A DNA stretch of 64,000 nt from NCBI RefSeq assembly GCF_017562075.2, contig NC_054082.1:11813050-11877049 (forward strand), in the 5' to 3' direction. Below the pieces are notes generated by a model. That model had not been told where the DNA came from and made no database searches. It was given only the letters and a program-made list of their open reading frames with translations. Positions 15,001 through 28,953 of the stretch are shown here, piece after piece. Both the position numbers and the translations under genes were made by a program. The stretch's first letter is position 1. The number at the start of each line of letters is the position of its first letter. The DNA comes from Anopheles merus (taxonomy: Eukaryota > Arthropoda > Insecta > Diptera > Culicidae).

Positions 15001-18000
15001 ATGATGAAGGGACGATAAACCACAAGAGGCCTCTTATGGGCGCTTCCCGGCACATACAGTGCAGTGTTTTGTTGCCACATGCATACATATTTGCAGCGAT
15101 ATGCTGCGACACGCTAACCAACACCGGGTGGCCCCATTTCACCGAAACCCCATTTATTAACATGACATTAGCATCGAACAACATCATGTGCTGGTGGTTA
15201 GCACTGAGCACTGAGGATGCTCCACTGCGCTTGGCTATCCCAAGTCCGCCATAACACGGGGACACGTAAATGCATGCACGAGCACCGCAAAGTGTCGGTG
15301 GAGCGCGTTATCAGCTCATCAAATTCCATTCTCAGTTAATTTATGAACCAATTCAAACCCAACTTCATTGTTATTTTGTAGCCTTCGGTATGCGTTCCTC
15401 AAACCGGGCGGTCGATAAAGTGATGTGTAGACAGAGTGGATTAGATGATCATTGTCCTGCTTTTGCTATCTAATATGAATCAAACATGCAAACCACCACA
15501 CCTTTCGCAATCGGACAATAAGTATGTATGCAAAATAAATGCATTCCATCGATATTCAGTCAGTATATGAGAGAATAAGATGGGAACAAAATGCAAATGC
15601 ATGTTTATTTGCATGTCAACAGGTCGTTGCTTCATGGCGACACGCTGTGTCGGATATTTTGGACTGGATTTGAAGCAAAAACATGACCAACAAAGTGAGA
15701 TAGTCTCGACACAAAACAGCGGAAGAATCATTGTTTGAAACACGAAACCAATTATGGACAAATATTTAAGACTTCATGGCATCTTAGTGTCAATGGGAAT
15801 TTATTGCTTTGCCATTTATTTAATATTCTCTCGGTTAATGGGTAAAAAATGACGCGAATTTTGCGATACGAAATAACCACGTAATATTCATATTATATAT
15901 TTGAGCTGAGTGTTTCACACAATTTAGGATAACATTTTAAGCTTTAGAGTTTCAACAGCAAAACAAACACAGAGGTTGCAATTTTCAACAGATTATCAAC
16001 TCTCATTAAGCCTTTAAATGTCTTCAAACGTTCATCTGGATTAACGTGACACATAAAAGACTTTAATTGCTCACCATCATCCCTGTTGAGTGCTCATAAT
16101 CCAGCCGAAAGCTATTAAGCCGCTCTCCAGGAAAGAGAACTCCAGCCTTTCAAAAATAAATAAAAATCAAGCAACACCTAACATATTCAACAAAAAATGC
16201 AGAGAGTAGCAAGGATCATCCACATAAAAAGCCGCCCGTTAGCAATCGTTTGACTCGCGAAGCCTCATCATTAACGCCATCAGGAAAAAAGGTGCCAAAT
16301 GTGCTGGTTAACTGTGAACGAAGCACTTCAATCGGTTTTAACATTTTCAATTCAACACCAAAATCTGCTTACTCTCCCATAATGTGCGTGAACCATTACC
16401 CCGTACATGACATTCGCATTATCCTTTTTGTAGTGTCCGTTCGGGAGCGGCTGTTAGTTGATTCTGACACAAGGAATAAGGTGGGGGACCATCGTCCACA
16501 CTTCCACATCTTTTGTGCTCCTTTTCAACAGGGCCGTGTAGAGAATTCAATCACACGAGTTTTGTGTGTGCCTGGTGCCATTTTTCTCACTTACATTCAC
16601 CAGTGCACTGCCACAGGGATTATAAAACGTAGTTGGCGTTCTGTGACTCCTTTCACACGATAACTATCTGTGGAACGGGCTCATGACACCATGACTGACA
16701 CATAGCACATGGGTGAATCTAGTCAAACGTGCATATCATCCCACACTACCACAGGACGTAGTAAAAATGGTACAAACATTTCAAGCGAGCATCGTTGCCA
16801 CTGATTGTGTGTGTGGGAAGCGCTTGCATTTTGGGGAAATATTTTGATGCAGCTTCATCTACATCCGTCCACATCCGTCTTTTTCAGTGCTGCAGTATGA
16901 TTTTGGTGACGGGTCTTGCTTTCACTTACACCGTACATACCACATCCCACACGAACAGCAGAAGCACTCTAATGCAGTTTGAGCAATATTTTGTGTTGTT
17001 CGTAAATATTCCCTCAGTGCATTGGCTGGAACGACCTCCTAGTGCAACATTTTATTTATTTTATGCACCCACACCTCCATCACCATTCATGCCATACAAT
17101 ACGTGTGCATTCGCTGAGTGCTACCGTGCATCTCTGCACACAATGCAGCTTCAGCAGCTGAATTTTGGGATTCTAAACGAAGATTCATCGCCGTGGGACA
17201 TCTCACCTTCCAGCCCCTAGCTATCTGAATCAAGCGAATCCCACCCGTCCCGTCCGAATCTCACATCAATTTCCCTTTCATCTGCTCGCTTTCGCTCATC
17301 TTCAAGTGCAAACACTCGTAAATCCGTTGTGTAAACATGCATCCAGATGTAGACGGACATGTGCCTCCGCGCATGCAGCCACTCGGGAGGTAACACACCG
17401 AGAGCACACATCCTCAGAGTGTGTGAAGAAGCGTAAATTCGAGCGAAATGTGTCATGAATATTAACAGCTGGCGAAAGATGTACGACGATGTGAACTAGC
17501 GTTTCCGTTGCGTTTTTTTGTTGGCTACAACAAATACATTTGGCTATTGCGATTCTATTCATGAGTCGTGATGTTCCTCCTATGGAGGATAGGATGGCAA
17601 ATGGTTAACTGTGTTTACTGAAATCGAAAAAGGAATGGCGTCTTGAAGTGAATTTTGTTGCTGTAATGCCGTGATATAAGAATGCTGATGGATACAAATT
17701 GAACGAAACAGTAATTAAACGACCTTTCATACAGGGTGCTGGTTAAGAGCTCGAGTAGTTCATTGTACGACATGCCCTATCACTCTTACGGTTGACATGG
17801 TTCTAGACAGATTGCAGATTTTAGATGGGATAGGAGCTCAATTTATTGGGATTCTGTTCGACCAAACTATCCATGCGTGACGATGCAACACCTGTGACAT
17901 AGGACCAAGCTTAAACCTATACATTTTGCATCTACATATACCATAAATGATTCAAACTTGATAAATACACTCCTCTTATGCCTCAACATGGCAACATAGA

Positions 18001-18427
18001 TAATATACTGTTTAAGCTTAAGCGAATGTCGGTTTTAAAGATACTCTGCTGCTTTCGCAGGGCGATTGACGGCAAGGAGTTGTGAATATCCTATCTTTGG
18101 ACACCTTCATCAGCAATTAAGCTCCATTATCAGTGGATTCTTGCAAACTTGTGACATTGTAGTACGTGTAGGATAGTTAAATTTGTGAAATGGCTATTGC
18201 TTCGAAAATAAATCTTATAAAATGTTGATGTGCAAAAGGGTAAAGTTTTAAATGGACCATTATTTTGAGGATAACTATGACTGATAATAATATTATTAAG
18301 TTATTTCTGCTAATTAAATCATCTTCATACCTTCCCATCGCCGATAGATCAAAGCATAACCATTTCCGATTGCCTTTCTTCACAATTAATTGACTTCAAT
18401 CGTTCCTACTCTCTCTTTCTCTTTTAG
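1..18427. other. Non-coding stretch upstream of the first visible slit exon
   Basis: No open frame here shows a recognisable domain, paired splice sites or a coherent exon series. The longest frame (8002-8667, +, 221 codons) reads as low-information sequence with scattered Cys and basic residues and is most likely chance. The exon encoding the SLIT signal peptide and first LRR N-terminal cap should lie upstream of 18428, but I could not find it, so it may be outside the window. The stretch is probably slit intron or upstream regulatory DNA. A short imperfect hairpin sits at 9963-10030. Confidence 0.5.
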
Positions 18428-18499
18428 TGATCTGCAGGGCAATAACATCAGTGTCATCTACGAGTCGGACTTCCAAGGATTGGCGAAGCTGCGAATACT
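18428..18499 (+). CDS. sli: slit exon: first LRR of domain 1
   Basis: A 72-bp exon after a pyrimidine-rich TTTTAG acceptor, ending in CT|GTAAGT. It encodes one 24-residue repeat containing DLQGNNISVIYESDF, matching the first LRR of Slit. Because the first base completes a codon begun elsewhere, a further exon must lie upstream. Confidence 0.85.
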
Positions 18500-21400
18500 G
18501 TAAGTAAAGTTTTCCTTTGCCTTTGCCCTTGTGTCTCCCCCATTTTAGGCTAGTCTTACAATTGAATTCACTTCCTAGCACACTATTAACACAGTCATCG
18601 AAGTAAAAAGTTGTCGTCTAAGATGCAGAAACGATAAAACAACGAGGACGTTGGTTGCCAGCTTCCTTCAGCGCACAGTGAACGTCTCGCAGTAATTAAA
18701 TAAAATCCGAAATACCCCTCCATAAAACTGTGCGAACTATCACAGCAACACGGCCCCGGTATGCATCGCTCCCTCGCTCGGGTGTCGCTCTTCAGGAAGA
18801 CCGCCTTATTGACCCAAACTCCGGACGTCGTATGGGAATGGCGAGAGAACGACTCTTTTTAAACTAATTACACCACAACCGTGAACATGCACAGCGACAA
18901 GTGAAAACCACCGATAGAATGGTCTTCACCGCTTCGGTTGCAACTTCCGCTGGTCGGATGGTTTTAATAGTGTTACGCGAAGTGCTTTCCAAAATTACCC
19001 CAGCCCTGAAGCTGTCTGACGTTTACGATCAACGATAGGCATCCGGTGGAAGCGGGACGGAAATGAAGTTACCCCGTGTGTAGTTAAACTTGCCCGACGG
19101 AATGTTGCCACCCATATTGGTTCGAGATTTCCTCCTGTACCAACGTTCACTTGTAGTGTTGAACGACGCAATGAACAGTGTTAAAATCGTCAGCTTATTG
19201 GGCTAGTAGTTGACTTGTGACTTTAACAACGAAAAAGTAAAATGATGTAACTAAGAAATTAACATCAAAAGATCATCAAAATCGTTTTGTGAGAGCTTCC
19301 AATACATCCGGGAATGAAATATGCATTCATTCCGATCGCAGCGATAGTGTTGAGATCATTAGCGGCGTTTGCTAATCAATAGATACCATGCAGCATAACA
19401 TGGCGCTCTGGCGACGGATGAATCCATAAAAAGGCAAATGACTCTGCGGTCCAGACGTGCCGAAGTGACACTGTTTAGTGTCGCCATAAAAATGTATTTT
19501 TTCACCACACGCAGCCCCAAAGGATCGAATGATTTACTCTCGTGAGCTCCACACACATGCAGTTCATCGAAGCTTCGACCCATCGGCAACACCAACTCAT
19601 TATTCAAATGTGCAACCCTCGAGAGGACAAAGATTTACGGATTCGAGTCATTTCTGCGCCTTTCCCCATCATCCATCCGTTACCCATTTATTTATCATTT
19701 TAATCGATTCCCAATCATTCTCCCTAACTTTCATCGATTTAATCTGCGTCGATGGTGGTGATGTATAATACTGGTCCACTGCACAGCGGGCATGTCGAGG
19801 TGTTTTACCCCAAGAGAGAACCAGTTGGACATCGGCCAAATCACTGCAACGTTGAAACAACTGTCCCACTTTCACTGGGCATAGGGAATTTGATCGGATG
19901 GGCATTGTGTTAGCTGATCATTAATTTACATAAGTTTGTTTCTCATCGCCCTGGTGCTTCATTGCTTCCCAAATGGACACCCAAAGCAGATGAAATAGAT
20001 CTCTCTCACTCGTATCTGCCTCCCACTGTGAGGCTCATAAGTTTTAAGTAATTACTCTGATCACCAAAAAACACCTCTCTTGGACTTAGGACGTACCGAA
20101 AACGTATTTTTACCCGTTTTGGAATTGTCCTCGGATCATCCTTACCTTTCATGGAGTAAATGATGAAATATTAATCCACCCCAAAACACCCCGGTAACAC
20201 ACAAAACTGGACACCAGATGGGATAGCACGTGACGCTGTATGGAGTTATCGGAAAGGAAGCGTGCTTCTTTTATTTTACCGAATTTGGAATAATTTTATG
20301 ACCGTCCGACCTCAACCCATTAGTGAGGTTTAGTGTTACATCGATGGCGACGCTGTTATTTAGTCACCGGAAATGGTGGTACGCTACCTTTCACACTGAC
20401 ACAAAATAAGGCAAATAAGAAGAAATGGTATTCAAATTGACACGGTCGCTTAAAAGATAACTTGTTTCCGATGACGTTCGTATCACACGTTCAATCGTCG
20501 CGCCATACTTATTGCAAGGCTGGCAGGGAATGGATTCGATTTCAATTAATTTATAATTCAAAAACAATATCGCTACCAAGTGCTTCCATGAAACCGTACG
20601 ACGGTGGTTATGGAGGTATTTTTGGAACCGAATGACGTTTTTAATTAGTCGTCACTTTCGCCATTCCGTTTTTTACACTGTACGACAAAGGGGTTTCTTT
20701 ACTGTTAAATAAACCAACGTTTCTGCATCCTGATCGAGTTTTAATTAAGGGTTTGAAATGATTTCGTATGGTGTTGAAATTGCAATTATGACAACTCTGA
20801 TCGAACAAATTGCAAAGCAATAATAATTTAAGTACAAAATCCTTAAACTGAGGACATGCTATGAAAAAGCTATAGTATTTACATAAAGAAGTAGAATATA
20901 TATCAAGGGCCTACAAGTATTCTCTTACGTAGCTTTGTTTTCAATCCACCAGTCACCAAAAACATATGCTAATGCTATAATCAAATTAATATTTATAAGT
21001 AAGCGGATTCTTTTAAGTTTCCCGCGTGCAATAACTCAATCGGTCTGCGAGGCGGCTGTCGCTTACGTTCAAACAACTTCATTTGCCTTCCGGAATGAAG
21101 AATTTTACCATTTTACAGATGGCAGTAGCATTAATCAATATTCATTAAACATGTTCAATATAGTCTCAGCAATCGCGTGATTTAACGAAATGTATGTTAT
21201 TTTGCATCAAATCTTTAATTCAATGTGTTATAAATTTACAGGCAACTGACAGACAACCACATCTACACCATCGAGAAGGATGCCTTGCACGATCTGATCT
21301 CGCTGGAGAGATTGTAAGTTATGATTTTATTTCTTCCTAGCCTTGTTATCTATTCCAACCCGTCACCGCCCGCATTCTTGACCCAATACAATCCTTCGTG

Positions 21401-24400
21401 CACCTACACAAACCAACCATCTGGTCCATCGGTCGCTAAATCCGGCTTGACAGGCACTGCCACAGCTCTTTGCTGTACCGACACTCCAAATACCAACCGA
21501 CGGATTCGATTCATATTAACCAACACAAGACCTGTCAAATCACCTGTCCGCCGTGTTGAATATTACCTGTCGCAGTCAATCAGTCAACTTTATGCGTAGG
21601 TTTTCACAATTCGGTGGTTTTGTGCAGATTCTATCCTGTGTGAATGGAGATATTTTGACAGAGGTTGTTATTCGTTTGATACATATCACATAATTTGGTT
21701 TGCTTGCGGCTGCAACGTTGTCTCCAATTAGAAACACATGGTTTCTTCCTATTCCAATATTACACTCAGCTGCAACACCATCAAATCGTTGTAGTTTTTT
21801 TGTGAGTTTTTACTCCTGTCTGGTTTGATCTGAACACCAGAGTTGCAGACCGTTTAGTATTAATTTATGCGCACTTTGCTGTTGTTGGGTAGGCTTTATT
21901 TACAGCTATTTTACGTCGAAAGGTGCCACGGGCATAATAAAATAACTTGAATTATTAGATCCACCCCGCGCGAGGTAACGGCCAATTTGCAATATTTTTT
22001 ATTCAATAGAGCGTGGTTCCTATCGTTGCTGTGATGGCCTTTATCGATGAATCCGAAACGTAGACAATGGATTCATGAGACAGGTATCATTGGAGCTTAC
22101 AATTTATGATATTTGATAAGCAATGACGATAATTGATTGTGTTTGTGCCACGATATCTGCAAAATACAAATTAGGGGAAAATACAAATTAATTTAGATAG
22201 TATACCTCACACTTCACAGCCCACGAAACAGTTTTTAGAAAGAATCACATCAATTTCAAAAACAGTACAGAAAAGAAAATCTCCAATTAAAGCTATTGTA
22301 AGTTCAAAAATAGAATAACAAAATCAAGAGAATACATGCTATATACCGTTATTATTATATTTTCATTACGATACATATGATATAGACGACCTATGATTGT
22401 GGTAAATATTATGACTCGCCGCTGGTGGTCACCTGACAACAACCCACGACTCTCTTGTTGACCACACACATTAAATAAAAGAAACTCAAAAGAAAAAAAT
22501 GAAGAATTGTAACTCACAATCGCTTGCCCCAATGCGATTGGAAATCGATTTCCTTTAATTATCTGAAACCTCGTTTTTATCGTTCATCTTACGATCATCT
22601 TGACGTAATTGATCACGCCTTCCTTGCGTTCCGAAGCTAGCAGGAAACATCAATATCGCTTAGCAAAGCAAATTCATATTCCTCTCCATCACTTTGCTTC
22701 CGGCGAGGGCAAGCTGACGCCCGAAAAGGGTACGGGGCAGGGAACTGGCGTCAGCAATAATCAACAGTGGGTGGACTCTATTGACTGTGACATATCTTTA
22801 ATTAAGTTTCGACGACACAGCGACTGGTTTAACGACCATCACTACACAAGCTACGCTCACTCGCTTGTTTCAATCGTTTCTCTTTCGTCCTTCTTGTCAC
22901 AAGATTTGCTTACTTTTGTCTTATTTTCATCACTCTTATAATTATTATGATTTTATGTTCCGTTTCTTTCCTTTTTTCAGGCGACTTAATAGCAATCGCT
23001 TAAAATCTATACCAGATAATTTTTTATCCAGTGCCGCTAATTTATTACGATTGTAAGTAGTAGTTTGTAGTGATTTATTTCTGTTCGATGTATGTTTTTG
23101 TTTCCCTTTCTTGTTTGTGTGTTTTGTATTTATCTTTTTAGCAAATGTATGGTCATTTGTTTCCTTTTGTTTAGCAACTCAAAGTCATTAGACCGAAAGC
23201 TGTTTAGACATTTTCAAAGCAGATCGATTCTAATTAGCAACAAGATTTGGCTTTCCCCTTGTTGTTTTATGTTTTGTTTTTTTTTACCAATACATTTGAT
23301 TTGAGTGTTTTTTTGTACTTTGTTAATGGACAAACGCTTTTCAGTCTTTCGTATGCATGCAATACAAATTAGTTTTTGGCTTTTATGTTTTTGAAGCATC
23401 TTCTGTTTTGCATATTTGGCTCCCACTCTCTGTTGAACAGTCTCAGAAGTTTAATTTTGCATGATTTACGACACCAAAAACGATGACATTTTTCATTGAT
23501 AATTGTCATTTGTTAACATTTATCTTACGTTTGCACACTTTTGTGATATTTTTTCTAATTTATGTTAATGGATCTAATCGACGATTGATAGCATGATTGA
23601 TGTTGCTCATGTGTCGTTTTGCCGTTCTATATGATGCGAACAGTAACATTCAATCGGAACAAAACACAATACATGCATCCACAATATATAAAGCCTAGAA
23701 TAGCACTTAGTGTCTCTCGAATTCAGCTCGTAACACACTTACGATTACGCCACAGTAGCTGGATGATAACAGCCACTAAATCATGAATTCACGCAAACAT
23801 TCACATTTACAGGGATCTGTCACACAATGCACTCACTGCCGTACCGAAACGTGCATTCAAGGGAGCACCGGCTCTGCGCAGTCTTCAGCTGGACAACAAT
23901 CAAATCACCTGCCTGGATGAAGGTGCCGTGAAAGGACTAACAGAGCTGGAGATACTGTAAGTACAACGCCAGCAGTTCACCAGTGGCTGTTCAAATGAAA
24001 TTACTTCCGAGCACACCAACACCAACGCGGTGGTTCCTTTCTTTTACCTTTCGTTTTCATTTCATTTCATTGCTGGCCTGCAGGACGCTGAATAACAATA
24101 ACATCACCACGCTTCCGCGCGACATGTTTGCCGGAATGCCACGCCTGCGAGCGCTGCGCCTTTCGGAGAACCCGTTTGCGTGCGATTGTCATCTTTCCTG
24201 GTTGGCACGGTATCTGAAGAATGCATCACGGCTGGCACCGTACACTCGGTGCCATTCGCCCGGTCAGCTCAAGGGCCAGAATGTGGCGGATCTGCACGAG
24301 CAGGACTTCAAATGTTCCGGTAAGTGTGTGGACGGCCAACGCGAACGGTCAGTCCTAATCCAGGTGTGTTGAACGACGCAGGCGACGCTGGAATTCAGTT

Positions 24401-27400
24401 CAGACTGGAGTGCCACATAATTGTTGTTTGTTCTGAGCCGTGAGTGCACCATGGGATGGACTTTTATGGCTGTCTAGTGTATACTTCAACATGGAAAACA
24501 CGCAATGTGTTTGGTTTTTTCCCCTTCGTCAGTACGGTACAAAGTAGGGCTTGTCTCGGATGTTCCCTACAGTGAGATTCATCCAGACTGGGACATTGTT
24601 TGGGAGCGGCCTTCGACACAACAGAAAGGACCATTGGCACCCAACGATGACAGTACAGTAACTACTATGTCCGTCGGAACACTGCATTGCTCCAATTATG
24701 TTCATTCAATCAACCTCAAACTGATTAGTCGTCCGATTGGTCGACCGACATTGGAGAGTGGTGACATAGTGGTCCACAATTCTTCTCGAATTTGATTCAC
24801 AGTTTCATCATAGGATTTAGAATAAATCTATACTATTTTCATTTTATTTTTCACAATATTGTCATACGACACGTTTCATAGCTCATTCGCTTATTAAAAT
24901 GCAAAAAGTCCTCCAAACCCCTGAAAATTAACTCACGTCTGTATTAAAGCTTCCAGCGAATAATTACATTTTTTATTATGCAGCACACGCAAATTGCATT
25001 GCGTTTTCTTCGCGTTCATTACTATTATTACGGAACCACACTGCAACGAGCTTTTACGTTCAAACACGTCGTCCGACACTTGGCTTGGCGAAACCATATC
25101 AAACGTGATACGACACTAATTTATTTTCCCCCGCATTCTAATGAAGTTGCCAACAACGACATCATGGTGGAAAATGTTTTTTTCCTTACTTTTTCCACAC
25201 ACTCACTCACTGATGCAAATTGCATTCAAAAATAATCTCTGCCCTGTACCACGTGGTGGATAAAAACGTCAGCATTCGGATGATGGAAACAATACAAAAT
25301 GGAAAAATAAAAGTCCTGCAGTAGATTTAAACCAATCAAATCCACCACGGTTCAACCACGAGCTATCAGCTTTTGTGGATGCATCATTTGAAATGGTACG
25401 CATTCAAAAGCAGGTCAAATTGAGGATTTGGTTGAACCGCATCTCAACGCTATACGTGTGCCGCACGATTGAGTGATTCAGGAAAGGCAAATTTTACTGC
25501 AAATGGGTCTATTAAACGTTGCGCACCTGCGCTACGACCGCTGCATTTCCGCGTGTAGTTCCTCTTACTGTAGGGGAATAAACTCATAAACCTCATACTC
25601 ATCACCTGTACCTGCCATCCACATCATCACACAGCCCAAATGGTTTGGGTCGGTGGGTAAGGACCGCGAAAACCAGAAGCAATCTGGACGCTGGACACAA
25701 CATCACTGCCTGCATAGAACGCAACAACATACCCCGAGGACCACACTGTGTTCACACTTTCGCGAACCGATTTGGCACAGCTAGCAAACACTTCCTCCGT
25801 ACGTGACACTCATGAATATGTAAATGTTAATTTATGCCACCTCCGTGTGTGTGTGTGTTCTGCTCTGGAAAGGGCAACGGATAACGCATTCTCGTTTGGG
25901 GGGTTTTGGTTTGCGATTTTCACACTCCACGCAGTGCAGTGTTACAGAGATGAAAAGCACGTCATGGGCTAGAATTGGCCCATGCTCACTCACACACATA
26001 CACACATTCACGCCTTTGGATCAATGAAATCAAATTAGTGGAAAAATAATCGTCCAACCGAACCGGCCCAAGTCGAACTTTTCCGACGCAGTCTGCCGAC
26101 GTGTCTAGACGCGAGGCAATCGATTACAACTCGTGCATTATTGTGTGTCCTTTTTTTCAACTCTCAGTACCATTAAAATAATGCACGGCCTAATTCGATA
26201 CGAAGTAGAGGCTCGTTGAGAAAGCATTAGAGGTTTGCTAATAGTCACGCATCGCTCCATAAAACTCGATTACACCACATGGCGACGGGGACATAATTGG
26301 TCATTATTATCCTTTTTACGCAATTGCTTACTTCACAACGGCAAAACACGTATTCACGCTCTAGTGAGCCAATACCAACGTCCAGGCGTGTGTAAAAAAA
26401 GCTTTTACAGCGTGTTGAATGAAATCAAACATAAACGTTTTTGTATGAGTGTTTATTTATGGAAATTTTGCACAATTTACAATGGAGAGGAGCTGAATGA
26501 AATCAACATCAGAAATTTGTTGCGTTGTTAACAGTAGAGTACCTTCATGAACTGCTACAATGAACTGAACCATGTTTAAATCAAGGTTTAATTGCAACAA
26601 TCTCAAACTTCTTGAGGCGGAACAAACAACTTTAAAATGTTATTAAATCAGAGAGCTTCAAAAGTTAATCCATTACGTGAAATTAAATCAAATCACGCTC
26701 AATTTATAATTTATCAATACGCAGGTCTCACCGAGAACGCACCGATGGAGTGTGGCGGCCGAAGCCTCTGTCCCCATCCGTGCCGCTGTGCCGACGGAAT
26801 TGTCGACTGTCGGGAGAAAAGTCTTACCACCGTACCGTCCACGCTACCGGAGGACACAACAGAGCTGTAAGTGTTTCTTTTTTTATGTCACTGTCGCCAT
26901 CTCCTGGGACGCTTTGGGCATTATAATATGTAATCTAAATATTTTTACAGCCGGCTCGAGCAGAACTACATCACCGAAATTCCACCGAAAGCGTTCGCTA
27001 ACCACCGGCGCCTTAAGCGGATAGACTTGTCAAATAACAATATTTCGCGAGTCGCCTACGATGCCTTCAGCGGGCTGAAGTCCTTGACGTCGCTGTAAGT
27101 ATGCGAAGGCGCGGAATCCGGAAACGGTGTCCCACTTCCGAGAGCACAACCCCAAAAATCTGAGCAACACAAGTAGGACGTTAAATTCTTATCATAAGTA
27201 AACAGAGTCGCCGCTCTCATCCTCTTTGCTATGTCTATAAAAAGCTCTCAGCCGTGGAATCAACCGCTCCAAACACTATCTCGAGCTCATTCGCCCTCCC
27301 CTGACTAACGTCTTCTTTTGCATGCATTGGTGACCATTTGCAGCGTTCTGTATGGTAATAAAATTAAGGATTTACCGGCGAGCGTTTTCAAAGGATTAAC

Positions 27401-27464
27401 CTCACTCCAGCTGCTACTGCTGAACGCGAACGAAATCAGTTGCGTGCGAAGAGACGCTTTCAAG
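18428..27464 (+). CDS. sli: slit, partial: eight exons of LRR domains 1 and 2
   Basis: Secreted midline guidance ligand for Robo receptors. Exons are 18428-18499, 21242-21313, 22981-23052, 23813-23956, 24084-24319, 26725-26866, 26951-27094 and 27344-27464. Most junctions fall in the same phase (after two bases of a Leu or Phe codon), and exons are 72 or 144 bp, that is one or two LRRs each, as in SLIT genes generally. The reading runs through LRRs of domain 1, its C-terminal cysteine cap (NPFACDCHLSW), then the N-terminal cap of domain 2 (CPHPCRCADGIVDC) and domain 2 repeats. The match to dipteran Slit is close and gap-free. Introns over 300 bp (18500-21241, 21314-22980, 23053-23812, 24320-26724) hold nothing recognised. 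The signal peptide exon is not seen upstream. No exon for the remaining LRRs, EGF repeats, laminin G domain or cysteine knot is found downstream. The last exon lacks a good donor. The piece could be part of a very large gene, a rearranged gene, or a partial duplicate. Confidence 0.88.
21242..21313 (+). CDS. sli: slit exon: second LRR of domain 1
   Basis: A 72-bp exon between TTTACAG and TT|GTAAGT. It encodes one repeat (QLTDNHIYTIEKDALHDL) in the same phase as its neighbours. Confidence 0.86.
22981..23052 (+). CDS. sli: slit exon: third LRR of domain 1
   Basis: A 72-bp exon between TTTTTTCAG and TT|GTAAGT. It encodes one repeat (RLNSNRLKSIPDNFLSS). It is more AT-rich than the adjacent exons but keeps the LRR consensus and the phase. 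Confidence 0.86.
23813..23956 (+). CDS. sli: slit exon: fourth and fifth LRRs of domain 1
   Basis: A 144-bp exon (two repeats) between TTTACAG and CT|GTAAGT. It includes SLQLDNNQITCLDEGAVKGL, which is nearly identical to dipteran Slit. The intron that follows is only 127 bp. Confidence 0.9.
24084..24319 (+). CDS. sli: slit exon: last LRR and cysteine cap of domain 1
   Basis: A 236-bp exon after CCTGCAG, ending TCC G|GTAAGT. It encodes the LRR starting TLNNNNITTLPRDMF and the LRR C-terminal cap with CDCHLSWL and the later cysteines (TRCHSP, FKCSG). This closes the first LRR domain. Confidence 0.92.
26725..26866 (+). CDS. sli: slit exon: N-terminal cap of LRR domain 2
   Basis: A 142-bp exon after ATACGCAG, ending CT|GTAAGT. 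It encodes the linker LTENAPMEC and the LRRNT motif CPHPCRCADGIVDCREKSL, which caps the Robo-binding second LRR domain. The next intron is 84 bp. Confidence 0.92.
26951..27094 (+). CDS. sli: slit exon: first two LRRs of domain 2
   Basis: A 144-bp exon between TTTTTACAG and CT|GTAAGT. It encodes RLEQNYITEIPPKAF and RIDLSNNNISRVAYDAF. In other insects and vertebrates this domain carries the Robo-binding surface. Confidence 0.92.
27344..27464 (+). CDS. sli: slit exon: last visible LRRs of domain 2, 3' end unusual
   Basis: The exon begins after TTTGCAG and encodes VLYGNKIKDLPASVFKGL and LLLNANEISCVRRDAFK, again near-identical to dipteran Slit. Past the AAG ending at 27464 the match fades and the frame stops at about 27503. 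The only nearby donor is a weak AAG|GTTCCG. Either the intron uses this poor donor, or the coding sequence is broken or decayed here. The 3' boundary is uncertain. Confidence 0.75.
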
Positions 27465-27503
27465 GTTCCGCATAATATCATGCTTGTGTGTGATAATCGT
27501 TGA

Positions 27504-28953
27504 AGTTACTGTGCTGATCATAAGGAGCAGCTACTGGTTTACGAAACGTTCAACCTTATGGCAATTGAAAGTGAAAGTGTCTAGCGCAAATATACTAACT
27601 TAAAGGAGTCCAAGAAATGCTTTCATTACAATCATTGCATTTTGGGGCCCCTTTTTTGTGAGGACACCTAATGGTGTGATTAAAAAAATCATTTTCCAAT
27701 TGTTTATTCAAACATAAATAGGTTCGCTGCATTTTAATAACTTTTCAATCTACCTGATAAAGCATGTGAAGAGCTAGTAGCTTTCTATTACCATCATTCT
27801 ATCTAGTTTTTCGAGTACTAAGCCTCATCAAATGAACCGCTTTAATCAAATTTCACTTCACTTACGAATGTTTCAGGCAATCATTGGAAATGTAGGTATA
27901 GAGTGAGGATAGACAGTAAGAAGCAGCCACAGGAACGAAACCATTTTACCACCCATTTCGCACGATTGTCTCTCGCCAATTTCGTACTAATTGATGCTCA
28001 TTAGTTTGAACTTGTTCGGTTTGCACAAGTTGGCGTTCTGCGGAAGCAAACGCACGTGCGAAGTCATGCAAAGCCATTTGGTAATGGTTTTGGAAAATCA
28101 ATCTGTTCGGGAAGCACTATAAGAGGGCAATAATTTAATTAGAAGATGATACGAGTTAGAAGAACCGTTTGGCGAACGCTGTACTTCGAGTATGTTCGGA
28201 GAGCTTTTAAAATCACGCCGCATGTCCTACCCGCGTTCCGGTGATGATGGCCTTTATAATAGTGGTGGATTGAGCTATTTATTTAGCCCAAGTTTAGTTT
28301 AGAGAGGATGGGGGGCAACGTTATGGATGCTACAGTGCTTTATAATTAGAAAAGAAAATTTGATTATTGAATTCATTTGAATAGCTTTTAAATGCTCTTT
28401 GATTCAATCAACGCCAAGTAATGGAATGGTCCTACAGCTTAACAGATTTATTGAAAAAGCTTTTATCTTATTACCATTGAACCAAACTGATGAATGCATT
28501 TGAATTCATTAGTAACAAATATATTTGAGCACGTGTTCTAAAAGCTAAGCGTAACGGTTTTAATAGGATTTTAAATTATGTCCGACAATTTTGAAAATGA
28601 AAAAACTCCTCTTAGCGAAGACCTAAACCCTTTTTCGGAAATTACCTTTGAAACGCTTCATATTTTGGTTGTTTCCGACATTATTCTAAATGCAATGTGG
28701 CGTGGAATAGATTGTTAACTGAATTTCAGTTATTCGTTTTCTTTGGATTTTTTTATTTAAACCTTATTGAGTTCATTTTCTAATCATAAATGGTAATTGT
28801 TTTCTGTTGTTTTTCAACTCATTTGAGTCATGTCGACAAACTGTCGGAAAGTATGGTGAATCTATCTAACTCTTTCTTTCAAGGCTTTTCTCTTTCTTTC
28901 GTTCTACACAATTTGACAGATCACAACACAATTTTTTTGATGCTGCTCGCTAT
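27504..28953. other. AT-rich stretch without recognised genes
   Basis: No coding exon, RNA gene or repeat was recognised. The next slit exon expected here (rest of LRR domain 2 and its cysteine cap) is absent in every frame I checked. Confidence 0.5.

Noticed and set aside
18500..26724. Possible intronic microRNA in slit, as in vertebrate SLIT2 and SLIT3 (mir-218)
   Set aside because: No sequence like the mir-218 mature form or a convincing precursor hairpin was seen in these introns.
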